Shown piece by piece: positions 43,263 to 52,830 of a DNA stretch of 54,770 bases. Positions within the stretch are counted from its first letter, which is position 1. The number at the start of each line of letters is the position of its first letter. The stretch is from SLJN01 sp964505385 (lineage in GTDB: Bacteria > Bacteroidota > Rhodothermia > Balneolales > Natronogracilivirgulaceae). A model generated the notes under the pieces. It worked only from the letters and a program-made list of their open reading frames with translations. It did no database searches and was not told the DNA's origin. The stretch spans positions 1-54,770 of the forward strand of contig CAZDIA010000018.1 in NCBI GenBank assembly GCA_964505385.1, in the 5' to 3' direction. Both the position numbers and the translations under genes were made by a program.

Positions 43263-45563
43263 ATGTTAAATGCATTTGTTAATATTCCAGTAAGTTTGAT
43301 TTTCGCCTTTAGTTTTATAGGCTGTGCATTATTTAGTTCATCAACCCTAAATGCATCTGATGAACCGGCTTATCTCAATCCCGACCTGCCCGTTGATGAG
43401 CGTGTAGATGATCTTATGGAACGCATGACACTCGAAGAAAAAATCGGGCAGATGATGCAGATTGATATATCACAGATCAATACTGATGGAGCACATGCCG
43501 TTGAACTTGATCCTGAAAAAGCAAGAGAAGCAATGGCTAATTATCATATCGGCTCATTCTTAAACGGATTTGCCGATACCCCGCAACGCTGGCATGATTT
43601 TTCGATGGAATTGCAGGAAATTGTCTTTGAAGAATCCAGGCTTGATATTCCTGTTATTTACGGCATCGATCATATGCACGGGGCCAGTTATCTGTTGGAA
43701 AGCACGATTTTTCCACACAACATGAATCTCGCCAACAGTTTTAACAAAGATATGGCCCGCACTATGGGCGAGATAACGGTCAGAGAATCCGCCCATCTCG
43801 GCCATCACTGGAATTTCGCTCCCGTGCAGGATATCGGAAGAGAACCACGATGGGCTCGTTTTTATGAAACTTTTGGTGAAGACCCTTACGTAGCTTCTGA
43901 GCTTGGACGCGCTTACACCGCCGGATTAGAAGAGGAATCATCAGTTGAACCTTACAGAATGGCTGCCACAGCGAAGCACTTTATCGGCTATTCCACTCCT
44001 TACTCCGGATGGGACCGCTCCCCTGTTGATATTTCTGATCAAACCCTTCAGGAAATTCACCGGCCTCCGTTTCAGGCGGTTATCGATGAAGGCATTAAAA
44101 CGGTGATGCTCAATAGCGGTGAACTGAATGGTGTTCCTGTACACGCATCCAAGCCTATTATTCAGGATTTGCTGCGCGATGAAATGGGTTTTGAAGGAGT
44201 TGTGCTTACCGACTGGGCTGATATCATCAAGCTCTCTACCCTTGATGAGGTTGGATATCAGCAGGAGCACTATCACCATGCGGCAAAAGATGAAAAAGAA
44301 GCCACATATCTGGCTATCAAAGCGGGTGTGGATGTTAGCATGACCCCCCAATCATTCGATTTTTTCTACTACATGAAAGAATTGGTGGAAGAAGGCCGTA
44401 TCTCTGAGGAACGCATTGATGAATCGGTCGAGAGGGTGCTCCGGCTGAAGTTTGAATTGGGATTATTCGAAAACCCTTATCCCACAACCGAATATTTTGA
44501 TCTTGTAGGTCATGAAGATCACAAGGAAAAAGCGCTTCAATCTGCCAGGGAGTCGCTTGTACTTCTTGAAAATGAAAATGATTTGCTCCCCCTGCATCAT
44601 AATGATGTAGATGACATCCTCGTGGTAGGCCCTCGCGCTGATTCCAAGCGTGATTTGAGCGGCGGCTGGACGCTCGAGTGGCAAGGTGGTCCGGAAGAAA
44701 TGTATCCTGATGATATTCATACTATCTATTCCGGAATCCGGGATGAGTTTTCTGATGCGCAGGTTTCTTTGGTGGATTCAATCGGCCCGGTAGGAAGCGA
44801 TAACTACGATGAATTCATCAACTCCGCGGAAAATGCCGATGTGATCATCATGGCTCTGGGCGAAGAGCCTTATACCGAGTTTATCGGGGATATCACGGAT
44901 ATGAATCTTGATGCATATCAAAATCATGTTTCTGAAGCTGTCGCATCAGTGGAAGTTCCTGCGGTGATGGTTTATGTGGGAGGACGCCCGCGCCTGCTTC
45001 CGGATGCCGCTATTGACAGCGACGCCGTATTATTTGCGGGACTACCCGGTTATAAAGGCGGTGAAGCTATCGCCGACATTATTTCAGGCAACTATAACCC
45101 GAGTGGCCGGCTTTCCTTCACCTACCCGTCAGAAAACTCCCATTTCACCACCTATGATCACAAACCGACCAATCGCGTTTCGGCGCAGTGGGAGTTTGGT
45201 CACGGCTTAAGTTACACCGATTTTGAATACTCCGATTTGGAATTATCCAATGATACGGTTGGTAAAGATGAGTACCTGACCGCATCTGTTACACTGGAAA
45301 ATACCGGTGATGTCTCCGGCAAGAAAAATGTCCTGTGGTTCATGCGTAATGAAGTCGGCCTGATCACCCGCCCGGTAAGAGAACTGAAGCATTTTGAAAA
45401 TGTCTATCTTGAACCCGGAGAACAAGTCACTGCTGAGTTCAGTATTACACCCGAAGACCACCTTTTCTACCCTGATCATACCGGAAGCGATGTAATTGAA
45501 AGCGGCTACTACACCTTAAAAATCGGTAATCAAACCGAAAGATTTTATTTTGAAGGTGAGTAA
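43263..45563 (+). CDS. GH3 beta-glucosidase (BglX-like)
   Basis: A 766-aa enzyme: hydrophobic leader with FIGC (possible lipobox, Cys21), the GH3 N-terminal barrel (LMERMTLEEKIGQM, YGIDHMHG, FAPVQDIGREPRWAR, AKHFIGY), nucleophile Asp317 (VVLTDWADI), the alpha/beta sandwich domain (NENDLLPL-like region, AGLPGYKGGEAIADIISG) and a fibronectin-III-like C-terminus. It removes glucose from the ends of beta-gluco-oligosaccharides, likely in the periplasm or at a membrane. ATG at 43263. A hairpin overlaps its stop, and the sugar porter follows 74 bp later. Confidence 0.95.
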   Translation: MLNAFVNIPVSLIFAFSFIGCALFSSSTLNASDEPAYLNPDLPVDERVDDLMERMTLEEKIGQMMQIDISQINTDGAHAVELDPEKAREAMANYHIGSFLNGFADTPQRWHDFSMELQEIVFEESRLDIPVIYGIDHMHGASYLLESTIFPHNMNLANSFNKDMARTMGEITVRESAHLGHHWNFAPVQDIGREPRWARFYETFGEDPYVASELGRAYTAGLEEESSVEPYRMAATAKHFIGYSTPYSGWDRSPVDISDQTLQEIHRPPFQAVIDEGIKTVMLNSGELNGVPVHASKPIIQDLLRDEMGFEGVVLTDWADIIKLSTLDEVGYQQEHYHHAAKDEKEATYLAIKAGVDVSMTPQSFDFFYYMKELVEEGRISEERIDESVERVLRLKFELGLFENPYPTTEYFDLVGHEDHKEKALQSARESLVLLENENDLLPLHHNDVDDILVVGPRADSKRDLSGGWTLEWQGGPEEMYPDDIHTIYSGIRDEFSDAQVSLVDSIGPVGSDNYDEFINSAENADVIIMALGEEPYTEFIGDITDMNLDAYQNHVSEAVASVEVPAVMVYVGGRPRLLPDAAIDSDAVLFAGLPGYKGGEAIADIISGNYNPSGRLSFTYPSENSHFTTYDHKPTNRVSAQWEFGHGLSYTDFEYSDLELSNDTVGKDEYLTASVTLENTGDVSGKKNVLWFMRNEVGLITRPVRELKHFENVYLEPGEQVTAEFSITPEDHLFYPDHTGSDVIESGYYTLKIGNQTERFYFEGE

Positions 45564-45584
45564 TTGTTGTATAACAATTATTTT
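45561..45584 (+). terminator. Weak hairpin at the GH3 stop
   Basis: TAATTGTT-GTAT-AACAATTA-TTTT forms a perfect 8-bp AT-rich stem starting at the GH3 stop codon. It may reduce read-through into the sugar porter or stabilise the 3' end. Confidence 0.4.
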
Positions 45585-45637
45585 GCCGATCAGGTGCATG
45601 AATGTAATCTATTGACACAAAAAATCTTGAATTAATC

Positions 45638-47062
45638 ATGGATAATAAGGAAGCGTCCTCAGGCGAATATCGAACCGGAAAAGTAATACTTATTTCTTTT
45701 GTTGCCGCTCTCGGCGGATTCTTGTTTGGTTATGACAGCGGAGTAATAAACGGGACCGTGAGCGCTTTGCAGGACGCTTTCGATTCTGATGAAGTCGGCA
45801 CCGGGTTTAATGTAGCTTCTATGCTGCTTGGGTGTGCCGCCGGCGCATTTTTTGCCGGATCTCTGGCGGATAAAGTCGGGCGTCGGGGAGCAATGTTTAT
45901 TGCGGCACTTGCATTTATGTTCAGCGCCTGGGGATCCGGAGTAGCTGACAGTTCCGCTACGTTCGTCTTCTTCAGAATCATCGGAGGACTTGCCGTGGGC
46001 GCTGCAAGTATTCTTGCACCTGCCTATATCAGTGAGGTGGCACCGGCAAGCATCAGAGGGCGGCTGGCTACACTTCAGCAGCTTATGATTGTGATCGGAT
46101 TGCTCGCTTCATTCACCAGCAACTACTTCATAGCTACATTTGCCGGTGGCGCATCCATTGAACACTGGTTCGGATTTGAGGCGTGGAGATGGATGTTCTG
46201 GATGGAACTGATACCGGCCACACTCTTTTTTGTTTTGCTGTTCTTTATTCCTGAATCGCCGCGCTACCTGGTTGCCGCCGGCAAGTTTGAATTGGCGGAG
46301 TCGGTTCTGGAAAAAATTATCCCCTGGGAGCCGGTTAAACAGAAAATCGCCGATATTAAGGAAACCGTTGAAAAAGACCGCCGGCCTCGTCTTTCCGATC
46401 TTATTAACAGGGCTACAAAAAAGATTTATCCGATTGTCTGGATTGGGTTGGCGCTGGCCATCCTGCAACAGCTCACCGGGATAAATATCGTATTTTATTA
46501 CGGTGCCGTGCTTTGGCAGGCGGCCGGGTTTGAGGAAGCCGATGCATTGCTGACGAATATTCTCAGTGGTACGGTCAACCTGATCTTCACCTTCGTTGCT
46601 ATTGCGTTGATTGATAAAGTCGGCCGTCGTATGCTGTTGCTTATCGGATCTTTGGGAACGGCCATATCTCTTGGTCTGCTCGCTATCCTGTTCGGTACCG
46701 CAGGTCTTGATGCCGATGGCAATCTCGACCTCAATCAGACGCAAGCCGTGCTCTCTCTGGTCTTTGCGAATAGTTTTGTCGCCTTTTTCGCCTTCACCTG
46801 GGGACCGGTAATGTGGGTGCTGCTTGGAGAAATCTTCCCGAATAAGATACGGGGTGCCGCCCTTGCCGTCAGCGGATTGATCCACTGGCTGTCAAATTTC
46901 ACTGTTACGATGACCTTCCCGATTATGCTTGCGGGAATCGGGCTCGGCTTCTCCTATGCGATTTATGCGGTATTCGGTTTCATCGCCTTCTTCTTTGTGA
47001 AAGCGTTTGTAAGAGAAACCAAAGGTAGAACACTTGAGGATATTTCGCGAAGTAATATGTGA
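45638..47062 (+). CDS. Sugar porter family MFS transporter
   Basis: A 474-aa, twelve-helix carrier with the sugar-porter signatures: GYDSGVINGT (27-36), ADKVGRRG, the RG-R motif RGRLATLQQL, PESPRYL, QQLTGINIVFYYGA, and ETKGRTLEDI at the end. Such proteins (XylE/GlcP type) take up glucose or xylose with protons. Its place after GH3 suggests import of released glucose. ATG at 45638. Confidence 0.94.
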   Translation: MDNKEASSGEYRTGKVILISFVAALGGFLFGYDSGVINGTVSALQDAFDSDEVGTGFNVASMLLGCAAGAFFAGSLADKVGRRGAMFIAALAFMFSAWGSGVADSSATFVFFRIIGGLAVGAASILAPAYISEVAPASIRGRLATLQQLMIVIGLLASFTSNYFIATFAGGASIEHWFGFEAWRWMFWMELIPATLFFVLLFFIPESPRYLVAAGKFELAESVLEKIIPWEPVKQKIADIKETVEKDRRPRLSDLINRATKKIYPIVWIGLALAILQQLTGINIVFYYGAVLWQAAGFEEADALLTNILSGTVNLIFTFVAIALIDKVGRRMLLLIGSLGTAISLGLLAILFGTAGLDADGNLDLNQTQAVLSLVFANSFVAFFAFTWGPVMWVLLGEIFPNKIRGAALAVSGLIHWLSNFTVTMTFPIMLAGIGLGFSYAIYAVFGFIAFFFVKAFVRETKGRTLEDISRSNM

Positions 47063-47154
47063 TATTCTGACAATCAAAGAAATTTTTCTTCTCAAATTTG
47101 ACATGCTTTGTATAATCACCTACTTTAAGCTACAACATAGCAGGATAAATTAGC

Positions 47155-47244
47155 ATGAAAGAACTCAACCTTAAAAACTGTCCCATTAACTGTATGTGTA
47201 TAAACACACGTCCTGTAAGAGGTAGGGTCTGTTTTGCTATGTAA
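47155..47244 (+). CDS. Possible 29-aa cysteine-rich small protein
   Basis: An open frame ATG 47155 to TAA 47242-47244 encoding MKELNLKNCPINCMCINTRP followed by VRGRVCFAM, with four cysteines. A promoter-like pair lies just upstream (TTTG near 47097-47100; TACTTTAA about 20 bp further), and the terminator at 47270-47306 follows, so it could be a stand-alone unit. It may equally be chance within a non-coding RNA or the tail of the porter transcript. I do not recognise a family. Confidence 0.25.
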   Translation: MKELNLKNCPINCMCINTRPVRGRVCFAM

Positions 47245-47269
47245 TTTCAAAACTCAGTAGTAATATTGA

Positions 47270-47306
47270 GAAAAGCCCGCTGCCACTGGTAAGCGGGCTT
47301 TTTTAT
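47270..47306 (+). terminator. Rho-independent terminator
   Basis: AAAAGCCCGCT and AGCGGGCTTTTTT pair over 11 bp around a ten-base loop, followed by T. It ends transcription from the sugar porter and/or the small frame at 47155. Confidence 0.88.
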
Positions 47307-47424
47307 GTGCAATAATCTACTTTAGTTACTCAGCTTCTTTGAGTCATATAATAACTTGAATCATTTTTAGCTTTCCGGCTGCCCTCATTTTTTAGATCAA
47401 AAAGCAAATTTTCGATGTAATTTT

Positions 47425-47481
47425 TTTGGCAAAAGTATTATAAAAACGTAAATTTAATAAATCATCATGTAAGCGCTTACA
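47425..47481 (+). promoter_or_regulatory. Alpha-amylase promoter and LacI-type operator
   Basis: TTTG (47425-47428), 20 bases, then TAAATTTA (47449-47456) is a good Bacteroidota promoter. TGTAAGCGCTTACA (47468-47481), a perfect 14-bp palindrome with a central CG of the kind bound by LacI/CcpA/MalR-type regulators, begins about 12 bp after the -7 element, where bound repressor would block the start of transcription. It lies 69-82 bp before the amylase ATG. The stretch 47307-47549 holds nothing else. Confidence 0.7.
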
Positions 47482-47549
47482 CAGAGGATAACGGTCCTTT
47501 AGGGGTTAAGCACTTTTAAAATCTATACCATAATACATTCGCAAAATTT

Positions 47550-50500
47550 ATGGCAAAGTTTGTTACTACTCTCCTTCTGACAGGTACATTTTTAGGTACT
47601 TCACTGCTCGCCGAAAATCTCAATGCTCAGGACCGCACCATGATGCAGGGATTTTATTGGGATGCTACTCCCGGCGGAGTCTGGTATGAATATGTTGAGG
47701 ATCAATCCGATGCGCTCGGGCGCGCCGGTTTTGATGCAATATGGATGCCGCCTCCAAGTAAAGGTGCTGCCGGCGGTTTTGATGTGGGATACACACCTTA
47801 CGATTATTACGATCTGGGTGAATACGATAATCAGCCGGGTGGTGGTACAGGACGTGCAACAAGATACGGAACCAGAAGTGATCTTGAGAGTATGGTTCAG
47901 TCGCTTCAAAGCGATGGCCTCGAAGTTTACGTGGATATCGTGGTAAACCACCGCTCCGGCGGCCAGCTTGAACCGAATGAGTTTTCCCACTGGTATACCG
48001 ACAGAGACGGCGGTTCGCTGTTTTCACCCGATGGTGATTCTACCTTCACCGCTTTCCCGGATATTCTTGAGCACGGCTCAGGAAGAATCGCGTGGGATGT
48101 GGGAGACGGCAATGACTTTTTTATTCCCAATGAGGTAAACAACCCCGACAATACCCCTGACTTCTATGCTGATAATCAGCTTGAAGGTTTTCATCAAATG
48201 TATATCAACAATTTTGGCTATCAGAATGCCATTCATGACGGTGCCGGTAACACGCTGCCTCTTGGCGACAGCCTGAAAGTTTGGGGCGATTGGCTCACCA
48301 ACGAGATCGGCTATGATGGCTACCGGTTCGATTTTGTTAAAGGCGTTCACCCCGAATACCTGAAAAACTGGACCGATTATGGCTCCATGGCCGGTAAGTT
48401 CCACGTACATGAACTGTTTGATGGTGATATCGGTCGGCTGCAAACCTACCTGGATATGGTGAGTGGTACGGAAAAGGATCCCGCCGTTTTTGATTTCAAT
48501 ATCCGCTTTGCCTATAAAGAGTGGTCAGATCAGCATGAAGATTATGACATCCGCAATCTGCACGATCGCGGACTCTACAATCATGGCGTCAGCTATGATC
48601 AGATTGTTCCATTCATCGATAACCACGATACCGATCGAACCAACTATGAGGGAGAGGTTACCCAGGAGGGACATGATCCGGTGGTAAATCACAAAGACCT
48701 GATTTACGCCCACATGCTTACCCACCCCGGATTTCCGCAAGTCTGGTGGCGCGATTACTTTTACTACGGCTATCGTGACGACATCAACCTGCTTACGGCC
48801 ATCAGGAATCAGTTTGCATCAGGCGGCCATCATATTCTCACAGCACGCGATGATGTGTACTGGCCGGGCTTCCAGCCCACCGATGAGCAAAATGTTTATG
48901 TTATGCAGCGCGACGGGGTCGATGATGAAACCGGTTTGATCATGGCCATTAACAAACATCCGGAGTTTAACATCGACGTCTGGGTCACCAATATCCGTGA
49001 CGACTGGCGCGGGCGAAAACTGGTTGACCTCACCGGCGCGGTTTCCGACACCCTCCAGGTTGAAGATGATGGACGCGTGTTAGTCAAAACACAGCCGGAA
49101 TCCTACTCGGTTTTTGTACCAGAAGATTACGACTTTGAAATGGAAACCGGCATGTCGCTTACATCCATCACCGGCCTTCTGGATGATTATCTGGTTGATG
49201 AGGAAATTCAGGCGGGATTTGAGATCAAAAGTGAGTCCACCCTTTCGGAAGATTTCGAAGTGGAGTTTACCGTAAGTGATGAAAACGGAAATGAGGTCAT
49301 CAGCCAAACCGTAGAAGATAATCTCGCTGCCGGAGAATCCCGCAGTTTTGATGTGGATGAGTTTTCCCTGTCCGACTCCGGAACCTACACCGCCTCAGCC
49401 GCTTTGATCAGTCCGGTAAACAGCGAAACCGTAGAGCAAACATTTGAGGTCATACAGCCGGATGAAGACGATCCCGAAGTACGGGTTGACGGCCGGATGA
49501 ACGACCCCGCCTACCGGCTGATGGCGAACCGGCTCAATACCAATGCCGGATTCGGAGACAACAAAACCGTCGACGGAATCTATTTCTTTGATGACGCCGA
49601 CTCGATTTATATCGGAGTTGACGGTGAACTGGTGCTATCCGATGATGACGGCATCGGAGTGATGCTCGATTTTACGCAGCGCGACGGTCTTGATGCCGGT
49701 ACAACGCTCGGGGGTGTTTCCGGCACCACCGATTATCTCAATGCCGAGGAAGACGGCTTTACGATGGACTTCCCGGCCGATCTTGCCCTCTCATTAAGTC
49801 CGGGTCCCGGTAACCGAACCGTGCTCTCGATAGCTGATTACAGCGGGGATCAACCCGAAGGTTTTCAGGTGCTGCCGGATGATGAATCAGCAGCGGACGG
49901 CGACGGCGCAGTGACCGGGCCGCTTCAGGATGAGGTATTTCCATCCGAATCGGTAACTTACGCGGTTATGAATAGCGGTCGCAGCAGGCAAGGTTTTGAA
50001 ATTGCCATATCCAAAGATGCATTGGGCGTTGACGGCGGCGAGGTCAGAGGGTTTGCCTGGATCGTATCCAACACCGCCTATTTTTCCAATGTTACGGTTC
50101 CGGGTAATCTGGAAGGCGATGAAGATGAATTCGGCAACCCCGGTTTCAACACACAGCTGCATGAAGAAGACGGCGGACCGTTTGTAAGCTCGTTTCTTGA
50201 GCTTGGCGGTGAAGGAGAGCCGCTGGCCACACCGCTGATGGATTTTCCTTCATCCGGCGATTTTGTCGGCCCGGAATTCGAGTTCCGCTGGCAGGGCGTT
50301 TCGGAGGCTCAAAGCTACCGGATACAAGCTACCCGGGAAGATCAGGATTTCAGCCAGGCGCAGCTGGATGAAGAGCTGAGCGATACGACCTACCAGTTTA
50401 CCGCCGATCTTGATGATCCCACCGAAGAGTGGAAATGGAGAGTTCGCGCGATCGACGGGCAGCGGCAGTCGAGCTGGTCGGAAGGCACGCTGTTTACGAT

Positions 50501-52799
50501 TTCCGAAGTGCTCGATACGCCCGTAACCGAGCAACCCGATGATGGCGATGTTACCGGCAAAGAAATTGAATTTGCCTGGGAGGAAGTGCCCGGCGCCGCC
50601 TCCTATGACATTCAGGTCGCAGAAACTCCGGATGATATTGAGGATGAAAATACCCTCCTGGACGAATCTACCTCCGCAACTTCCTACACCTTTGAACCGG
50701 ATGCCGAAACCGCTCCTGACTCACTCGCATGGAGAGTTCGCGCCACCGAAGGTGACCGTATTTCCGATTGGACGGATATCATCAGTTTTTACTATGTAGC
50801 GAACGGCATCATGCTCACCGATCTGAGCGGCCTGCTGGACAGCTACCTCGCCGGTGAATCGATCAATGCCGGGGTTGAAGTTTCCAATGTGGCCAACTCA
50901 TCCATAGATGTCACCGTCGCTTTTGAGATTACCAATGAAGAAGACAGCCAGGTACATGCCGATACGTTACAGGCTGATATTGATGCCGGCGAAGAACTCA
51001 CCCTGGAAGCCGATACCCTGAGCATTTCACAGCCCGGCGAATATACCGCCACAGCCGAACTGCTGTCTCCGGAAAACGGCGATCACGGCTTTGTTGAAGC
51101 TTTCTTCGAAGTCATCGAACCCGACGAAGAGCCGGGAGTTCAGGTAGATGGCCGGCTCACTGACGAAGGATACCGTCTGATGGCAAGCACCCTGAATAAC
51201 AACGCAGGCTTCGGCGACGACAAATCCGTGGATGCGATCTATTTCTATGATGATGACGACTCGGTTTATATCGGCATTGACGGCGAACTGATTTTGGAGG
51301 ATCAGGACGGCATAGGCGTAATGCTTGATTTTACCGAACGCGAAGGCACAGAAGCGGGAACCGCATTGGGCGGCGTTGAAGGAGCCACCTCTTTTCTGAA
51401 TCCCGATGAGGTTGATGATTTAGAGGAGCAGCAGAGCTATACAATGGACTTTGATGCGGATCTCGGCCTCGCTTTCTACGGCACGGAGGATGGTGAACGC
51501 ATTGCCCTTTCCGTTGCTGATTATGCCACCAACGCGCCGTCCGGTTTTCGCGTGTTGCCCGATGACCAAAGCGCGCAGGATGGCGCCGGAGCAGTTACCG
51601 GTCCGGTGGAAGACGATGTGTTTCCCGAAGGTTCGGTAACCTATGCGGTACGCAACAGCGGACAGGAGCGGCAGGGCTATGAAGTTGCCATTTCTAAAGA
51701 GGCGCTCGGCGTGGATGAAGGTCAGGTGCGCGGCTTCAGCTGGATCGTATCCAATACCGCCTACTTCTCTAATGTTTCGGTACCCGGCAACCTTGACGGC
51801 GACGCCGATGATGCCGGCAACCCGGGATTCGGGGCTCAGCTGCATGAAAAAGACGGCGGACCGTTTGTGAGCTCCTATCTCGATCTTGCCGTCGATGAAG
51901 AGCCGCTGGCCACGCCTTCACAAATATCTCCCTCAGAAGGTGATACCGTAGAGCCCGAATTCGGGTTTACATGGACAAGTGTGGCAGATGCCGACTCCTA
52001 CCGTCTCCAGCTGGATGATGCGGAAAATGGCTTCGGTGAGGATGATCCCGTTTTTGAAGCCACTACTTCAGATACTACCCTCAGCTTCAATGCTGATGAA
52101 GAGGAGCTCGATACCGATAAAACCTGGGTATGGCGCATTCAGTCTGAAGATGGCGAACGCGTATCGGATTGGTCGGGCGCGACGGAATTTACGATCATGG
52201 AACCGATCCTGTTGGAGGCGCCCGATTTGGTGCGGCCTGTAAACGCAGAGTACGAAGGGGATACTATTGAATTTGAATGGAGCGAAGTTGAAGATGCGGA
52301 AGAGTACCAGCTTCATATAGCGACGAGCTCCGACGGGCTGAGCGACGAAGACCTGCTGGTGGATGAAACCAGCGGTGAAACCACTTACGAATTTGAACCT
52401 GACGCCGACGACCCGCCGAACGCTATCGCCTGGAGAGTGCGGTCCATGGCAACGAATGTGACTTCGGACTGGTCGGACATTGCTGAATTTGACTTTGTCT
52501 TCACCAGTAGCGGTGAAGATATGGCTGAAGTACCGGATGAGGTAGATCTTTCGCAGAACTACCCCAACCCGTTCAACCCGATAACAACGATTGAATTTGC
52601 GCTGCCGGAGGATGCCGATATTAGCCTTGAGGTCTTCGATGTGACCGGAAGGCACGTAATGGAACTGACCTCCGGCCGCTACAGCGCCGGATACCACACC
52701 GTCTCTTTCGACGGCTCGCAGTTATCGAGCGGCGTTTACATCTATCGGCTCACGCACGGGCAGGAAGTGATCACCCGGCAGATGATGCTGATGAAATAA
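47550..52799 (+). CDS. Secreted multidomain GH13 alpha-amylase
   Basis: A 1749-aa extracellular enzyme. Signal peptide (cleavage near LNAQ, residue 27); GH13 barrel with DIVVNH (129-134), nucleophile Asp261 (GYRFDFVKG), acid/base Glu288 (HVHELFDG) and Asp360 (FIDNHDTDR). From about 536 comes a module repeated at about 1088: an Ig-like domain (LTSITGLLDDYL and LTDLSGLLDSYL), a CBM9-like domain starting VDGRMNDPAYRLMA / VDGRLTDEGYRLMA, and fibronectin-III-like strands. A C-terminal sorting domain (NYPNPFNPITTIEFALP, SSGVYIYRLTHG) ends the protein. It cleaves internal alpha-1,4 bonds in starch or glycogen. ATG at 47550. The GC content is visibly higher than in the genes to its left. Confidence 0.95.
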   Translation: MAKFVTTLLLTGTFLGTSLLAENLNAQDRTMMQGFYWDATPGGVWYEYVEDQSDALGRAGFDAIWMPPPSKGAAGGFDVGYTPYDYYDLGEYDNQPGGGTGRATRYGTRSDLESMVQSLQSDGLEVYVDIVVNHRSGGQLEPNEFSHWYTDRDGGSLFSPDGDSTFTAFPDILEHGSGRIAWDVGDGNDFFIPNEVNNPDNTPDFYADNQLEGFHQMYINNFGYQNAIHDGAGNTLPLGDSLKVWGDWLTNEIGYDGYRFDFVKGVHPEYLKNWTDYGSMAGKFHVHELFDGDIGRLQTYLDMVSGTEKDPAVFDFNIRFAYKEWSDQHEDYDIRNLHDRGLYNHGVSYDQIVPFIDNHDTDRTNYEGEVTQEGHDPVVNHKDLIYAHMLTHPGFPQVWWRDYFYYGYRDDINLLTAIRNQFASGGHHILTARDDVYWPGFQPTDEQNVYVMQRDGVDDETGLIMAINKHPEFNIDVWVTNIRDDWRGRKLVDLTGAVSDTLQVEDDGRVLVKTQPESYSVFVPEDYDFEMETGMSLTSITGLLDDYLVDEEIQAGFEIKSESTLSEDFEVEFTVSDENGNEVISQTVEDNLAAGESRSFDVDEFSLSDSGTYTASAALISPVNSETVEQTFEVIQPDEDDPEVRVDGRMNDPAYRLMANRLNTNAGFGDNKTVDGIYFFDDADSIYIGVDGELVLSDDDGIGVMLDFTQRDGLDAGTTLGGVSGTTDYLNAEEDGFTMDFPADLALSLSPGPGNRTVLSIADYSGDQPEGFQVLPDDESAADGDGAVTGPLQDEVFPSESVTYAVMNSGRSRQGFEIAISKDALGVDGGEVRGFAWIVSNTAYFSNVTVPGNLEGDEDEFGNPGFNTQLHEEDGGPFVSSFLELGGEGEPLATPLMDFPSSGDFVGPEFEFRWQGVSEAQSYRIQATREDQDFSQAQLDEELSDTTYQFTADLDDPTEEWKWRVRAIDGQRQSSWSEGTLFTISEVLDTPVTEQPDDGDVTGKEIEFAWEEVPGAASYDIQVAETPDDIEDENTLLDESTSATSYTFEPDAETAPDSLAWRVRATEGDRISDWTDIISFYYVANGIMLTDLSGLLDSYLAGESINAGVEVSNVANSSIDVTVAFEITNEEDSQVHADTLQADIDAGEELTLEADTLSISQPGEYTATAELLSPENGDHGFVEAFFEVIEPDEEPGVQVDGRLTDEGYRLMASTLNNNAGFGDDKSVDAIYFYDDDDSVYIGIDGELILEDQDGIGVMLDFTEREGTEAGTALGGVEGATSFLNPDEVDDLEEQQSYTMDFDADLGLAFYGTEDGERIALSVADYATNAPSGFRVLPDDQSAQDGAGAVTGPVEDDVFPEGSVTYAVRNSGQERQGYEVAISKEALGVDEGQVRGFSWIVSNTAYFSNVSVPGNLDGDADDAGNPGFGAQLHEKDGGPFVSSYLDLAVDEEPLATPSQISPSEGDTVEPEFGFTWTSVADADSYRLQLDDAENGFGEDDPVFEATTSDTTLSFNADEEELDTDKTWVWRIQSEDGERVSDWSGATEFTIMEPILLEAPDLVRPVNAEYEGDTIEFEWSEVEDAEEYQLHIATSSDGLSDEDLLVDETSGETTYEFEPDADDPPNAIAWRVRSMATNVTSDWSDIAEFDFVFTSSGEDMAEVPDEVDLSQNYPNPFNPITTIEFALPEDADISLEVFDVTGRHVMELTSGRYSAGYHTVSFDGSQLSSGVYIYRLTHGQEVITRQMMLMK

Positions 52800-52830
52800 C
52801 CTATCTATTACAAAAAATCTTTTAATCTTT

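Noticed and set aside
46109..46885. 258-codon minus-strand frame opposite the sugar porter
   Set aside because: Arginine/glutamine-rich antisense product with no motif, fully inside a clear MFS gene.
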